Positions 7,954 to 16,679 of a stretch of 64,000 nt of DNA are shown here, one piece after another (position 1 is the first letter of the stretch; each line of letters begins with the position of its first letter). The notes under the pieces were generated by a model. It did not search any database. It worked only from the letters and a program-made list of their open reading frames with translations, and had not been told where the DNA came from. The position numbers and the translations under genes were made by a program. This DNA comes from Lysinibacillus sp. FSL W8-0992 (GTDB lineage Bacteria; Bacillota; Bacilli; Bacillales_A; Planococcaceae): contig NZ_JBBOZQ010000001.1 of the NCBI RefSeq assembly GCF_038008685.1, forward strand, positions 2,232,001-2,296,000, read 5' to 3'.

Positions 7954-8289
7954 TTGAAAAAATTACTCAATCAAAAAGAACAGCACTATGCAGATACACG
8001 CGAAGAAGCAGAAGAAATTGTAGTAGCTGCTAAAGAAAACGAAGCGTTAATCATGAACAAAATCAGCGAAAAATACAACAAGTACGGTCAGTATTTCCTC
8101 GTAGATTTAACGTATCAATACGGCACACCTAAAGAGGTTATGGAAGGTAAGCCGGATAATGATGCGCCAGATGGTCAAATGAGCATTGAAGAAGTACAAG
8201 CTGATGAAGAAGAATTACCAGAGTTCAAGGATCCGTTTGCGGATGTAGAAGTGAAAAAAAATGTTGCTGATGAAAATGTGCCATTTTAA
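7954..8289 (+). CDS. Hypothetical protein with SSB-like acidic tip (111 aa)
   Basis: Helical N-terminal half and a strongly acidic C-terminal half ending D-E-N-V-P-F, which resembles the D-D-D-I-P-F tip through which bacterial SSB recruits repair and replication proteins. The DUF669 protein two genes on ends almost the same way (E-D-D-V-P-F). TTG start behind TAGGAGGAAA. It may recruit host SSB partners, an inference from the tail alone. Confidence 0.6.
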   Translation: MKKLLNQKEQHYADTREEAEEIVVAAKENEALIMNKISEKYNKYGQYFLVDLTYQYGTPKEVMEGKPDNDAPDGQMSIEEVQADEEELPEFKDPFADVEVKKNVADENVPF

Positions 8290-8310
8290 TAGTAAAGGAG
8301 TGTGGAAGGC

Positions 8311-9252
8311 ATGCAAGTAACTGATGGAATACGCGAAAAGCAGAAGGCCTTAATCGGAATGGCTGGTCCGTCGGGTAGTGGTAAGTCTCTAAGTTCACTA
8401 CTACTCGCATACGGACTAATGAAAGAAGCACATCCTGATTTACCAGAAGAAGAAGTGTGGAAGAAAATTGGTGTAGCAGACACAGAGCATAAACGCATGC
8501 TGACATATATCGGTCAGCTTCACAACGGAATTACAATTGGTTCGTTTAAGCATATCAACTTTGAGCCACCTTTTAATACCGATCGCTATAACATGGCTAT
8601 TAAACTCTTAAAGCAACAAGGTTGTGAAGTGATTATTATTGATAGTCTTTCACATCAATGGCAAGGCGAAGGCGGAGTTGTTGAAACTCATGGTGGCATG
8701 CAAGGTAACTCGTTTCAAAACTGGGGTAAGCTTGCTCCTGAATCTAGCAAGTTAACAAAAGGTCTAACTACTCAAGACGTCCACATGATTACGACTTTAC
8801 GAGTGAAAAGCGATTATGTCATTGAATTAGTTGAAGGTAAGAACGTTCCGAAAAAGGTTGGCATGAAGCCTGTTCAGAAAGACGATATGGAATATGAATT
8901 CGATACAGTATTTTCTATCAGCATGGACCACATGGCACGTGTAAGTAAAGATATAACCAATTTGTTCGAAGGTGAATTTTTAATCACTGATGAAATCGGT
9001 TCTAAGTTATATCGCTATCTTGAATTAGGTGTTGATGTACAAGCAGAGGAACGAGCTAGACGCGAAGAGGAAGAAGCGAATCGCATGAGCAATGTAGCTA
9101 AAATACGTGAGTTGTCTTCCACAGATGAAGAAGTGACAAAGGTTGTTTCAGATGCAGAATTTAAATCGAATATGCAATTAGAGAAAATGCCAGCACGTTA
9201 TGTGGACGCATTAATCGAAAAACTAGGAGGAAAATTAAATGTTCAAAATTAA
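8311..9252 (+). CDS. RecA-like AAA ATPase, probable phage recombinase (Sak4-like group)
   Basis: P-loop ATPase with Walker A G-P-S-G-S-G-K-S near residue 21 and Walker B V-I-I-I-D-S-L-S near residue 110, followed by a helical charged C-terminal part. In many siphoviruses an ATPase of this kind precedes the DUF669 ssDNA-binding protein and acts in annealing or recombination. Start ATG 8311 is preferred: AAGGAG at 8295-8300 is ten bases away, whereas GTG 8302 is only one base away. The dispersed word TGTGGAAGGC occupies 8301-8310, exactly between ribosome site and start codon. Confidence 0.8.
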   Translation: MQVTDGIREKQKALIGMAGPSGSGKSLSSLLLAYGLMKEAHPDLPEEEVWKKIGVADTEHKRMLTYIGQLHNGITIGSFKHINFEPPFNTDRYNMAIKLLKQQGCEVIIIDSLSHQWQGEGGVVETHGGMQGNSFQNWGKLAPESSKLTKGLTTQDVHMITTLRVKSDYVIELVEGKNVPKKVGMKPVQKDDMEYEFDTVFSISMDHMARVSKDITNLFEGEFLITDEIGSKLYRYLELGVDVQAEERARREEEEANRMSNVAKIRELSSTDEEVTKVVSDAEFKSNMQLEKMPARYVDALIEKLGGKLNVQN

Positions 9253-9685
9253 TCACGAAGAAGCAAAAGGCGGATTTGAATTAATCGCAAAAGGTGACTA
9301 TGAAGTTACGGTCCACAATTACGAAATGAAAAAAGCTACCACAGGTAATAACCAAGTTGTTGTGGATTATGAAATTCGTAGCGATGTTAACCAACCGCAC
9401 CAAGGGCAAAAAATCTTATTTGACAATTTCACAGTTACGGAAAAAGCCATGTGGCGTTTCCAAGCAATTTCGAAAGCAGCGCAGTTCCCAAATGGTATGG
9501 ATTTCAGCTCATACAAGGAATGGGCAGACACATTAGTCGGTAAGCACTTAGTGGTAACAGTTGGTCACCGTGTAGCCAATAACGGCAAAACATATCCGGA
9601 AGTAACTGGATTCAAAGAATCAACAGCAGGAGCGCCACAAGGTAGTGGTCCAATTACAGTAAGTGAGGATGACGTGCCATTTTGA
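9239..9685 (+). CDS. DUF669-family ssDNA-binding-type protein (148 aa)
   Basis: Phage protein of the DUF669 family, the usual partner of the upstream ATPase and thought to act like an SSB. Body is beta-rich (G-D-Y-E-V-T-V-H-N-Y-E...T-G-N-N-Q-V-V-V-D-Y-E-I), followed by a Gly/Ala/Ser linker and the acidic tip S-E-D-D-V-P-F. It overlaps the previous gene by 14 bases with AGGAGG upstream. Followed by a strong terminator that closes this early segment. Confidence 0.82.
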   Translation: MFKINHEEAKGGFELIAKGDYEVTVHNYEMKKATTGNNQVVVDYEIRSDVNQPHQGQKILFDNFTVTEKAMWRFQAISKAAQFPNGMDFSSYKEWADTLVGKHLVVTVGHRVANNGKTYPEVTGFKESTAGAPQGSGPITVSEDDVPF

Positions 9686-9702
9686 TCAGTAAATAAAATT
9701 TC

Positions 9703-9738
9703 ATAGAGAGGTCTGTTTTAGGCGGACTTCTCTTTTTT
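9703..9738 (+). terminator. Rho-independent terminator after the DUF669 gene
   Basis: An imperfect GAGAGGTCTG / CGGACTTCTC stem with G-U pairs and a short loop is followed by CTTTTTTAT. It separates the recombination genes from the primase genes. Confidence 0.7.
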
Positions 9739-9768
9739 ATACCCAAAAACAGTGAATGAGGTGCCAAA

Positions 9769-10032
9769 GTGACTGAAATTGAATCAAAATTACGCAATCA
9801 GAATGGTCGTTTAAAAGCAACTATTAAAAAGAAAAATCACGTTATCCGTACTATTGATCATCACAACAATAGATTAGGAAATCAAAACAGAGCGTTAGAA
9901 GCATGCATTAAATGCCGCAATAAAGAAATTGAAATGTTAGTGGATTTATTAAAATTCTTCGGTATTGAATCTGAATTAATGGATTTCAGTAAACGTGTTG
10001 ATTTAGCTAGAAAAGCATTGCGAGAATGCTGA
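9769..10032 (+). CDS. Hypothetical helical protein (87 aa)
   Basis: Basic coiled-coil N-terminal half (N-G-R-L-K-A-T-I-K-K-K-N-H-V-I-R) and a C-terminal helix. Three cysteines, two close together as C-I-K-C. GTG start after GAGGTG. Immediately upstream of the primase-helicase; no family recognised. Confidence 0.5.
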   Translation: MTEIESKLRNQNGRLKATIKKKNHVIRTIDHHNNRLGNQNRALEACIKCRNKEIEMLVDLLKFFGIESELMDFSKRVDLARKALREC

Positions 10033-10051
10033 AAAGAATGAAGGTGAGGAC

Positions 10052-12445
10052 ATGAAAGTAATCCCATACAACTTTAACGACATTCCTGCTGAACTTCGCA
10101 ATATGCCGAACTGGATATTGTGGAAAGCAGAACAAAAAGATAACGGTAAAATCACTAAAATTCCATATCAAATAGACGGTAATGAGGCTCGTTCGAACGA
10201 TCCACGTACCTGGTCAACTTTTCCGACTGCAGTTAAGTTTTACACGCAAACAGATTTAGATGGTATTGGCTTCGTTTTTAGTCGTCGTGATAATTTCGTT
10301 GGGATTGATATAGATGGATGTGTAACTTATCGTTCCGATGATGAGAAGCGTGAAAACCCAATAATTAATGAATTCGGTAAAGAAATTATAGACTTATTCG
10401 ATAGCTATACAGAATTTAGTGTAAGCGGAACAGGTATTCACATCATTGTCAAAGGTAGTCTTTCACAATCAGTATGTGGAACAGGTCGTAAAAATAGCAA
10501 ACTAGGATTAGAGGTGTATCAATACGGTCGCTTCTTTACAATGACGGGTAATCGTGAAAATTCAAATGACATATTTGATCGCACAGATGAATTAGACGAG
10601 CTCCTTGAAAAATATTTCGATGATAGCGATATACAAGGTCGAATTCGTTTGCAAGATTATGAGAAAGACGAAATTAAATTATCTAACGAGGCTCTTTGGG
10701 AGAAAATGTTCCGCAGCAAGTCGGGAGATGAAATACGTTCTATGTTTAATGGTCATTTGATTAATGATGATCATTCATCAACAGATTTAGCGTTATGCAA
10801 TCATTTAGCTTTTTGGACAGGTCGAAGTGCCACACGAATGGATAATATGTTCCGAGAAACATCATTAATGCGAGATAAATGGGACAGAGTCCACCATACG
10901 GACACAGGCGAGACCTATGGCGAGCGTACAATTTCAAAGGCTATTTCTTCTACTACAACAACAATACTGGACCATAAGCACGAAGCAGAATACGCTGAAT
11001 TTTCTTTTGATTTTCACAGTAATGACGCTGTTGAAGAGGATAAACCGGAATTACCTAAGAAGAAATTTCGATTAACTGAACTCGGGAACGCTGAGCGCAT
11101 TGCCTATGAATATGGTCATGCTATCCGTTATGTATCAGAAATTGGCTGGATGATTTGGGACGGTAAGCGTTGGCGAGTTGATACAAAACGAGAAATTGAA
11201 CGCATTTGCAATAAAGTTTTACGAGGTATGTCTAAATCAGAAGATGAAGCAGAACAAAAGTGGTCGCGTATGTGCGAACGGAGAAACATTCGAATGAACA
11301 GCATAAAGGATTTAATGCCATTAGTACCAGGTGAGCGTTTAGAATTTGACCGTCAAAAATATTTATTCAACGTATTGAATGGCACCATTGATTTAAAGAC
11401 GGGAGCATTACTGCAACATGACCGCGAATTAAAATTAACCAAACTTGCAAACGTCGAATTTGTAGAAGGTGCAGAATGCCCAACGTGGTTATCATTCCTA
11501 GACCAAATCTTTCAGGGCGACAAAGAGCTTATCGAATATATGCAGCGTTTAATTGGCTACAGCTTAACAGGGGAAATCAGCGAACAAAGCATGGTGTTTT
11601 TAATTGGTGGTGGATCTAATGGTAAGTCGACATTTATTAATACAATAAAGGATTTGATGGGCGAATATGGCAAACAGGCAAAGTCAGACACGTTTATCAA
11701 GAAAAAAGAAACGGGAGCGAATAACGACATCGCTCGATTAGTGGGAGCTCGTTTTGTTTCTGCTATCGAGTCTGAAGATGGTGAACAACTTTCTGAAGCG
11801 TTTGTAAAGCAAATAACAGGCGGAGAGCCAGTATTGGCCCGATTCTTACGTCAGGAATATTTTGAGTTTATTCCAGAGTTTAAAGTGTTTTTTACTACGA
11901 ATCATAAGCCGGTAATCAAAGGTATAGATGAAGGGATTTGGCGACGCGTTAAATTAGTTCCGTTCAATCTTCAACTACCAAAAGAAAAACGCGATCTAAA
12001 ACTTTCGGAAAAACTTTCCCTTGAAATGTCAGGTATTTTGAATTGGGCTATCGAGGGGTGCTCGAAGTGGCAGAAGAGCGGGTTGCAGGAGCCAGTTGTA
12101 GTGAAACGAGCAACAGGCGATTACAAAGATGATATGGATATCCTTGGCCCATTTTTGTATGAACGTTGCTTTGTTGGACCAAGTCAACAAATAACTGCCA
12201 AAGAACTTTACGAAGTGTACTCAAATTGGTGCTATGCGAATGGTGAGTTTGCGTTAAAAAATCGTGCCTTTTATCGAGCGCTGGAAACGAAGGGCTTTAA
12301 AAAGGAACGTGGGAATGGAAATAAATTCTATATAAAAGGTGTTACTTTACAGGAGCGAAAAGTTAACGAAATTCAAGAAAAGTTACCGATTTCGGACGAA
12401 AATGAGGACAAAAATTCAAAAAGTAACACATTCGTGATTCGTTAG
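10052..12445 (+). CDS. D5-type primase-helicase (797 aa)
   Basis: Central replication enzyme of the phage: a fused primase and superfamily 3 helicase that primes and unwinds DNA at the fork. Residues about 1-180 form an archaeo-eukaryotic-type primase (primpol) region with the acidic pair in V-G-I-D-I-D-G-C. Residues about 380-480 match the D5_N domain. The SF3 helicase has Walker A G-G-G-S-N-G-K-S-T near residue 525, and the C-terminal poxvirus-D5 region includes F-F-T-T-N-H-K-P. Full length for the family. Followed by an AT-rich region with repeats that may be the origin. Confidence 0.92.
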   Translation: MKVIPYNFNDIPAELRNMPNWILWKAEQKDNGKITKIPYQIDGNEARSNDPRTWSTFPTAVKFYTQTDLDGIGFVFSRRDNFVGIDIDGCVTYRSDDEKRENPIINEFGKEIIDLFDSYTEFSVSGTGIHIIVKGSLSQSVCGTGRKNSKLGLEVYQYGRFFTMTGNRENSNDIFDRTDELDELLEKYFDDSDIQGRIRLQDYEKDEIKLSNEALWEKMFRSKSGDEIRSMFNGHLINDDHSSTDLALCNHLAFWTGRSATRMDNMFRETSLMRDKWDRVHHTDTGETYGERTISKAISSTTTTILDHKHEAEYAEFSFDFHSNDAVEEDKPELPKKKFRLTELGNAERIAYEYGHAIRYVSEIGWMIWDGKRWRVDTKREIERICNKVLRGMSKSEDEAEQKWSRMCERRNIRMNSIKDLMPLVPGERLEFDRQKYLFNVLNGTIDLKTGALLQHDRELKLTKLANVEFVEGAECPTWLSFLDQIFQGDKELIEYMQRLIGYSLTGEISEQSMVFLIGGGSNGKSTFINTIKDLMGEYGKQAKSDTFIKKKETGANNDIARLVGARFVSAIESEDGEQLSEAFVKQITGGEPVLARFLRQEYFEFIPEFKVFFTTNHKPVIKGIDEGIWRRVKLVPFNLQLPKEKRDLKLSEKLSLEMSGILNWAIEGCSKWQKSGLQEPVVVKRATGDYKDDMDILGPFLYERCFVGPSQQITAKELYEVYSNWCYANGEFALKNRAFYRALETKGFKKERGNGNKFYIKGVTLQERKVNEIQEKLPISDENEDKNSKSNTFVIR

Positions 12446-12736
12446 AAATTCAGTCGTACCAAGGTGTTAAAGTACTTATATTTATATATTTATTATTTTT
12501 GTTATTTATTTTATATATAAACAAAAAAATAAAAAATATAAAAAGTATTCTATTAGAAGCGTTAGTACTCGAAATAGGTAACACTTTGTAACATATTTAA
12601 CGAAATCCCTTGAGGCTGTAAGGTTCATAACGTGTTACTTTTTGAAATACACCTCAAAAAAGGGTCGAAATTAAGTAATTTTCGCTAACAGATGACGGTT
12701 TTTTAGTAACTCTTTTTTGAAGGGTTGTGTAAATAA
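12446..12736. other. AT-rich repeat region after the primase gene, candidate replication origin
   Basis: No gene is seen. The word GTAACAC or its complement occurs with flanking similarity at 12339-12348 (reverse, inside the primase gene), 12420-12429 (forward), 12577-12584 (forward) and 12632-12643 (reverse). Between them lies a run of nearly pure A/T at about 12475-12550, like a DNA-unwinding element. Position behind a D5 primase fits a phage origin. Inference from layout only. Confidence 0.45.
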
Positions 12737-13159
12737 ATGGTTTTATATGTTTTATCTCAGATTTGGAAATTTGGTGGCGTTATCGAACGTTTACCGGATG
12801 GACAACTGGAATTGAAAAATCACGAAAAGATACCTGGTGAAGTTTTGAAGGCTGCAGAACCGATTTTCGGAGAAATCGACACATACCTTTTTTCTGTGGA
12901 AGGCATGAAAGGCGCAGATAAGACTTTGTGGAAGATGATCGTTGCATTATGTGGTTGGCAGAAAAATGAATCAATAAACAACTTTTTGAATCACGATGAA
13001 ACGGCATTGAATTTATTTATGGATTATCAATCGAAATTGGCAGTCAATGGCTGGAAGGATATTTACGAAGATTGGCGCCAGTATGAAAATGATGAATCGT
13101 CAAAGTTAAAAAAAGAAATACATGCAAGAGCGGTTGCTTTTGCGAAGGGAGCGAAATAA
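12737..13159 (+). CDS. Hypothetical phage protein (140 aa)
   Basis: Soluble protein with W-K-F-G-G near the start, two Trp-rich central helices and a helical C-terminus (K-K-E-I-H-A-R-A-V-A-F-A-K). No family recognised. First gene after the AT-rich region. Contains one dispersed word at 12895-12904 within S-V-E-G-M. Confidence 0.55.
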   Translation: MVLYVLSQIWKFGGVIERLPDGQLELKNHEKIPGEVLKAAEPIFGEIDTYLFSVEGMKGADKTLWKMIVALCGWQKNESINNFLNHDETALNLFMDYQSKLAVNGWKDIYEDWRQYENDESSKLKKEIHARAVAFAKGAK

Positions 13160-13162
13160 AAA

Positions 13163-13330
13163 GTGAAAGCATTAATTGAAATTGAAATTACGGGCGATTT
13201 CGAAGAACCATTAACAAATGATGCCATTGTTGAACTGTTGAATGATGTTATATGCGAAGGCGCTAGAAATTGGCATTTGGACGGAAGCTATAAAATTATT
13301 CAAGTTTATAAAGATGGTGATTCAAATTGA
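13163..13330 (+). CDS. Small hypothetical protein (55 aa)
   Basis: Open frame starting GTG (M-K-A-L-I-E-I-E-I-T-G) and ending Y-K-D-G-D-S-N, with a beta-alpha-beta look. It fills the gap between two genes and its TGA overlaps the next TTG start, so it behaves like a real member of the operon. No strong ribosome site; presumably coupled. Confidence 0.55.
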   Translation: MKALIEIEITGDFEEPLTNDAIVELLNDVICEGARNWHLDGSYKIIQVYKDGDSN

Positions 13331-13866
13331 TTCACTATAAATACACAGATAAAGAGATTGATAGTGTATTAAAAACATTAACAATCGTTATCGACACGCG
13401 CGAACAGGTCAATGACCATATATTGCGTTATTTACGAAAACACGATATCCCATTCGTTAACCGTGCAATTAAAACAGGTGATTATGCTGCAATGATTCCA
13501 GCGAATGAAGACCTTGGCATTAAGCGTGATATTTGGCTATCAAGTCGAATTGAACGCAAAGCACATATGGACGAGATCACTGGCAACTTACAAAAAGATA
13601 CGAAAACAGCTTTTGAAAATGAATTGATACGCGCGAAGGATATTCCATTCACTCTTTTATGTGAAGATCCTGATGGCTACGGGAAAATGATTCGCGGTGA
13701 ATATCGAAGTCAGTACAAGCCATTATCTTTACTAGGAATGCTTAATAGTTTCAAATATCGTTACAATTTCGAAATTGTATATTTGGATAAAAAATATAGC
13801 GGTAATTTTATTTATTACCATTTTTATTATCAAGCAAAAGACTTATTGAAAAATGGGGTGTTTTAA
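13327..13866 (+). CDS. ERCC4-domain nuclease (179 aa)
   Basis: Structure-specific endonuclease of the ERCC4/XPF type. The catalytic signature is E-R-K at about residues 78-80 (S-R-I-E-R-K-A), with I-D-T-R-E at about 23-27 supplying further acidic residues. Such phage nucleases probably process recombination or replication branches. TTG start overlaps the preceding stop; its own stop overlaps the next ATG by one base. Confidence 0.82.
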   Translation: MIHYKYTDKEIDSVLKTLTIVIDTREQVNDHILRYLRKHDIPFVNRAIKTGDYAAMIPANEDLGIKRDIWLSSRIERKAHMDEITGNLQKDTKTAFENELIRAKDIPFTLLCEDPDGYGKMIRGEYRSQYKPLSLLGMLNSFKYRYNFEIVYLDKKYSGNFIYYHFYYQAKDLLKNGVF

Positions 13867-14168
13867 TGGCTGAATGTAAAGAAAAATCTGTACTCATTGA
13901 CCTTGGAAATGTGCGAATCAAAGAATATGACTCACTAAATGTAATTATAGAACGTTTAGAGAATGTTGTTAATCCAGTGACAAAAGAAGTTTCAAGTAAG
14001 TGGCGTTTTAAAGGCTATTCAGATACTATTTTGAACGCTTTAAAACAAATTGTTAGCAAAGAGCTGTTGGTTGATAAAAACACTTTAAAGGGCATTGAAA
14101 ACTACTTAAAACAAATTGCCGATTCTAATGAAATAATTTTAAAAGCAATTGAGAGAGGGGCGTTCTAA
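13866..14168 (+). CDS. Hypothetical phage protein (100 aa)
   Basis: Helical protein containing N-P-V-T-K-E-V-S-S-K-W-R-F-K-G-Y, a pattern that occurs in uncharacterised siphovirus proteins. Coupled to the nuclease by a one-base overlap. Function unknown. Confidence 0.55.
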   Translation: MAECKEKSVLIDLGNVRIKEYDSLNVIIERLENVVNPVTKEVSSKWRFKGYSDTILNALKQIVSKELLVDKNTLKGIENYLKQIADSNEIILKAIERGAF

Positions 14169-14173
14169 CCATC

Positions 14174-14413
14174 GTGAACATGCGCAATGGGATTCCTATT
14201 GTCCAGTCGGTGAAGAAAACGAAGCAACCACAGGGTAGATTGTGGATGGCCATACCTAACCCTTTTACAAAGTATATCGAGATGTATATGACAGTCGATG
14301 GATGCGAAGTAAGTGTTATCATGCCTTACGATTTCGAAGTGATTCAGCAGCATGTAAATGAGGGTTGGATTGAGAGAGGGGTGTGGAATGTACATGAATG
14401 CAGATATGCTTAA
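14174..14413 (+). CDS. Hypothetical phage protein (79 aa)
   Basis: Compact protein with W-M-A-I-P-N-P-F and V-D-G-C-E-V-S-V-I-M-P segments. GTG start with GAGAGGGG about 12 bases upstream; ATG 14180 is an alternative. Overlaps the following zinc-finger gene by 26 bases. No family recognised. Confidence 0.5.
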   Translation: MNMRNGIPIVQSVKKTKQPQGRLWMAIPNPFTKYIEMYMTVDGCEVSVIMPYDFEVIQQHVNEGWIERGVWNVHECRYA

Positions 14414-14765
14414 AAAACGTAAAGAGGTTTTGTATGAAATAGATAAATTATTGGTATTGTGCAAATGCAGTAATAATAATTCGAAAAAGACAACATGTGT
14501 TCATTGCAAAAACATCGAAAAGCTCGGTACGTCTCTTTTGAAATTGCTTAGTCGCAACGAAAGTAATGGTGTTAAAAAGGCTGAAAAAATTAAAACAAAA
14601 GTTTTAGATTTTGATGGCTTTATTCAGTACAAGAAAACCGGAATGACTGACCTTAGCATAGGTGAACTTTTCGGAATGACAAAAGCAAATATTGATAAAT
14701 GGAAACGCGAGAACAACGTTAAGTCCATTGATATTAGAAGAAAAATAGAACAAGGGGTAATTTAA
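14388..14765 (+). CDS. Zinc-finger and HTH-like phage protein (125 aa)
   Basis: N-terminal cysteines C-K-C and C-V-H-C (about residues 20-40) suggest a zinc-binding knuckle. A C-terminal helix-turn-helix-like segment reads L-S-I-G-E-L-F-G-M-T-K-A-N-I-D-K-W-K-R. ATG 14388 is chosen because AGAGAGGGG lies eight bases upstream; the longer frame from 14358 overlaps the neighbour. Probably a small DNA-binding regulator, seen in related siphoviruses; target unknown. Confidence 0.6.
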   Translation: MYMNADMLKKRKEVLYEIDKLLVLCKCSNNNSKKTTCVHCKNIEKLGTSLLKLLSRNESNGVKKAEKIKTKVLDFDGFIQYKKTGMTDLSIGELFGMTKANIDKWKRENNVKSIDIRRKIEQGVI

Positions 14766-14993
14766 ATGACGATTGAAGATGAAATCTTAGCAAATCCAGT
14801 ATTACGTGAGGTTCAAAGTTTACTAGAAAATCAAACTGCTAAAGGTCTTGCGAAGTACGGTACAACAGTAAATCCACTTGATTACACAACAATTGAATGG
14901 ATAGACCATGCAATACAAGAGTCGATGGACAAAATTGTTTATTTGACGGTACTAAAACAGAAATTGGAGGAAATGCAGAATGCGAGAGATTAA
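14766..14993 (+). CDS. Hypothetical phage protein (75 aa)
   Basis: Small helical protein with K-Y-G-T-T-V-N-P-L-D-Y-T...W-I-D-H-A-I-Q-E, resembling short phage proteins related to the dATP/dGTP pyrophosphohydrolase-like group. The match is by pattern only. Overlaps the YopX-like gene by 14 bases. Confidence 0.5.
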   Translation: MTIEDEILANPVLREVQSLLENQTAKGLAKYGTTVNPLDYTTIEWIDHAIQESMDKIVYLTVLKQKLEEMQNARD

Positions 14994-15393
14994 ACTACGT
15001 GGTTTTGCCGTTGAAGAAATGGTGGGTAGTCAATGGATTTATGGTACTGGAGTTCATACAACTAAATTTACTAAAGAATACGCTGAAGAAGTAGGAAAAC
15101 CAGGAGAGACATTTATCTTCACTGAAAGTGGATGGATTGAAGTTCATCCAGAAAGTGTAGGAGAGTACACAGGTCTAAAGGACAAGAACGGCAAGGAGAT
15201 TTATGAGGGGGATATTGTTAGAATTGGCGACTACCTAGCGTACGAAGTAACAATAAATGAATTTACACAAATGCACGTAATAGACAATGAAATGGGAATG
15301 GAGGAACTTTGGAAAAATAATAAGGTTTGCAAAATCATCGGCAACATTTACGAAAACCCTACACTACTGGAGGAATCACTATATGAATCTTAA
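14980..15393 (+). CDS. YopX-family protein (137 aa)
   Basis: Matches the YopX family, first named in B. subtilis phage SPbeta and widespread in Gram-positive phages. Family marks are the start M-R-E-I-K-L-R-G, the central G-E-Y-T-G-L-K-D-K-N-G-K-E-I-Y-E-G-D-I-V and the closing G-N-I-Y-E-N-P. GGAGG precedes the ATG. Biochemical role is unknown for the family. Confidence 0.9.
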   Translation: MREIKLRGFAVEEMVGSQWIYGTGVHTTKFTKEYAEEVGKPGETFIFTESGWIEVHPESVGEYTGLKDKNGKEIYEGDIVRIGDYLAYEVTINEFTQMHVIDNEMGMEELWKNNKVCKIIGNIYENPTLLEESLYES

Positions 15394-15913
15394 TAATTTT
15401 CAAGAGTTATCAAAAAGAACAATGCCGTTAGAAGGTATGCCGAAAAACCATATTCACTTAGAACACGGCTTAACAAATTATGCTTTGGGCTTGATTGGTG
15501 AATGTGTAGAGGTATTAAGCGCTGCTAATGATCGTGAAGCGATTCTAAAGGAACTTGGTGATGTATCACATTACGCATTTGGCATCCTAACCTTCTTAGG
15601 CGAAACATACGAGCCACTTACTAATTATACTGTGGAAGGCACAAAAGGAAGCATAATCAATAAAATCATCATCCTATCCGGTGAGATTTCAGAACAAGTT
15701 AAAAAATTCATGTTTCATCGTCATGAATTAAATTCAAGTAAAGTTGTTTTAGCATTAAAAATGTTAATTCAAAATTTGGTTGTTCTCGCTGAAATGTACG
15801 ATTCATCACTTGAACGAATTTGCGAAATGAACATCGATAAATTGAAAATGCGTTATCCAGATAAATTCAATGTTGAGGATAGTAAAAAGCGTGTGGATAC
15901 TGCAAAGGGGTAA
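15383..15913 (+). CDS. MazG-like nucleotide pyrophosphohydrolase (176 aa)
   Basis: Helical all-alpha NTP pyrophosphatase-type protein, expected to hydrolyse nucleoside triphosphates and adjust phage or host nucleotide pools. The metal-binding pattern E-C-V-E-V near residue 38 and K-E-L-G-D-V near residue 55 is typical. Start ATG 15383 with GGAGG upstream is chosen over the 32-codon longer frame inside yopX. Contains one exact dispersed word (15631-15640). Confidence 0.72.
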   Translation: MNLNNFQELSKRTMPLEGMPKNHIHLEHGLTNYALGLIGECVEVLSAANDREAILKELGDVSHYAFGILTFLGETYEPLTNYTVEGTKGSIINKIIILSGEISEQVKKFMFHRHELNSSKVVLALKMLIQNLVVLAEMYDSSLERICEMNIDKLKMRYPDKFNVEDSKKRVDTAKG

Positions 15914-15918
15914 TTTCT

Positions 15919-16008
15919 ATGACAAGAAGTGAAAGAAATAAGAAAAATAATTGGTTCTTTGATTTGGCTGATTTTGTTACATCAATACTTGAGAAGATTT
16001 ATCTGTAG
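15919..16008 (+). CDS. Very small phage protein (29 aa)
   Basis: Open frame M-T-R-S-E-R-N-K-K-N-N-W-F ending E-K-I-Y-L, a charged head and amphipathic tail, behind AAAGGGG. It fills an otherwise empty gap. An overlapping longer frame (15929-16189) runs into the next gene and is less likely. Low confidence. Confidence 0.35.
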   Translation: MTRSERNKKNNWFFDLADFVTSILEKIYL

Positions 16009-16053
16009 TTGGTTATTTGAAAAATTTTGTTCAGTAATTAGGAGGGATAGAGA

Positions 16054-16338
16054 ATGCTGCAAGAAAGAATTTTTATTTTTGCTTTTAATAGATCCAGCGA
16101 AGGTTATATCAGCCCGGATTCTTGCTATCGAGGTTACTTTGATGGACAAGATTTTATCCCTAGAAAAATCGGTTATTGCGAATCAATAGAAGAACTTTAT
16201 GAATATGATTATGTTCAATTTTTCGGAGATAACGGCGCTCAAATGCATATACCAAAACGTGAATATCGAGATCTACTTGAATCGATGAAAAGTTCTTATT
16301 TAGAGGTTTTTGGAAAAGAACAAATATCGCTATTTTAA
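16054..16338 (+). CDS. Hypothetical phage protein (94 aa)
   Basis: Aromatic-rich protein (F-I-F-A-F-N-R-S...Y-R-G-Y-F-D-G-Q-D-F) with TAGGAGGGATAG upstream. No family recognised. Confidence 0.55.
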   Translation: MLQERIFIFAFNRSSEGYISPDSCYRGYFDGQDFIPRKIGYCESIEELYEYDYVQFFGDNGAQMHIPKREYRDLLESMKSSYLEVFGKEQISLF

Positions 16339-16405
16339 TTAAACTTGAACATGAGGAGTATCTACAATTGAAACATTATGTTAAGCAAAGAATGGGGTTG
16401 GTGAT

Positions 16406-16627
16406 TTGAATAATAAGTTATGGCAATTTCAAGGGCACAATGTTACAGCTACGCGATACCATTTCTTGTTGGTTGGAAATGATTATGAGCAAACATATCA
16501 GATTATAGATATTAGAAATGGTCGTGTTATTTTTCAAAACGATGATGAGGACGAATGTTTAAGCCGAATTATTCTATTGGGTGGTATCGATAGTTACAAT
16601 ACGAAAGTTATCGACAATTTTTCCTAA
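16406..16627 (+). CDS. Hypothetical phage protein (73 aa)
   Basis: Small beta-rich protein (L-W-Q-F-Q-G-H-N-V-T-A-T-R-Y-H-F) with a TTG start behind GGGGTTGGTGA. No family recognised; acidic middle D-D-E-D-E. Confidence 0.5.
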   Translation: MNNKLWQFQGHNVTATRYHFLLVGNDYEQTYQIIDIRNGRVIFQNDDEDECLSRIILLGGIDSYNTKVIDNFS

Positions 16628-16679
16628 GCATTCCACCGGAAGTAGTTACTGAACAATTTGAGGAAATTGGAGGTTAGTG

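Noticed and set aside
15929-16189. 86-codon frame starting in the MazG-like gene's downstream gap
   Set aside because: It overlaps the well-supported gene at 16054 in another frame and has no ribosome site.
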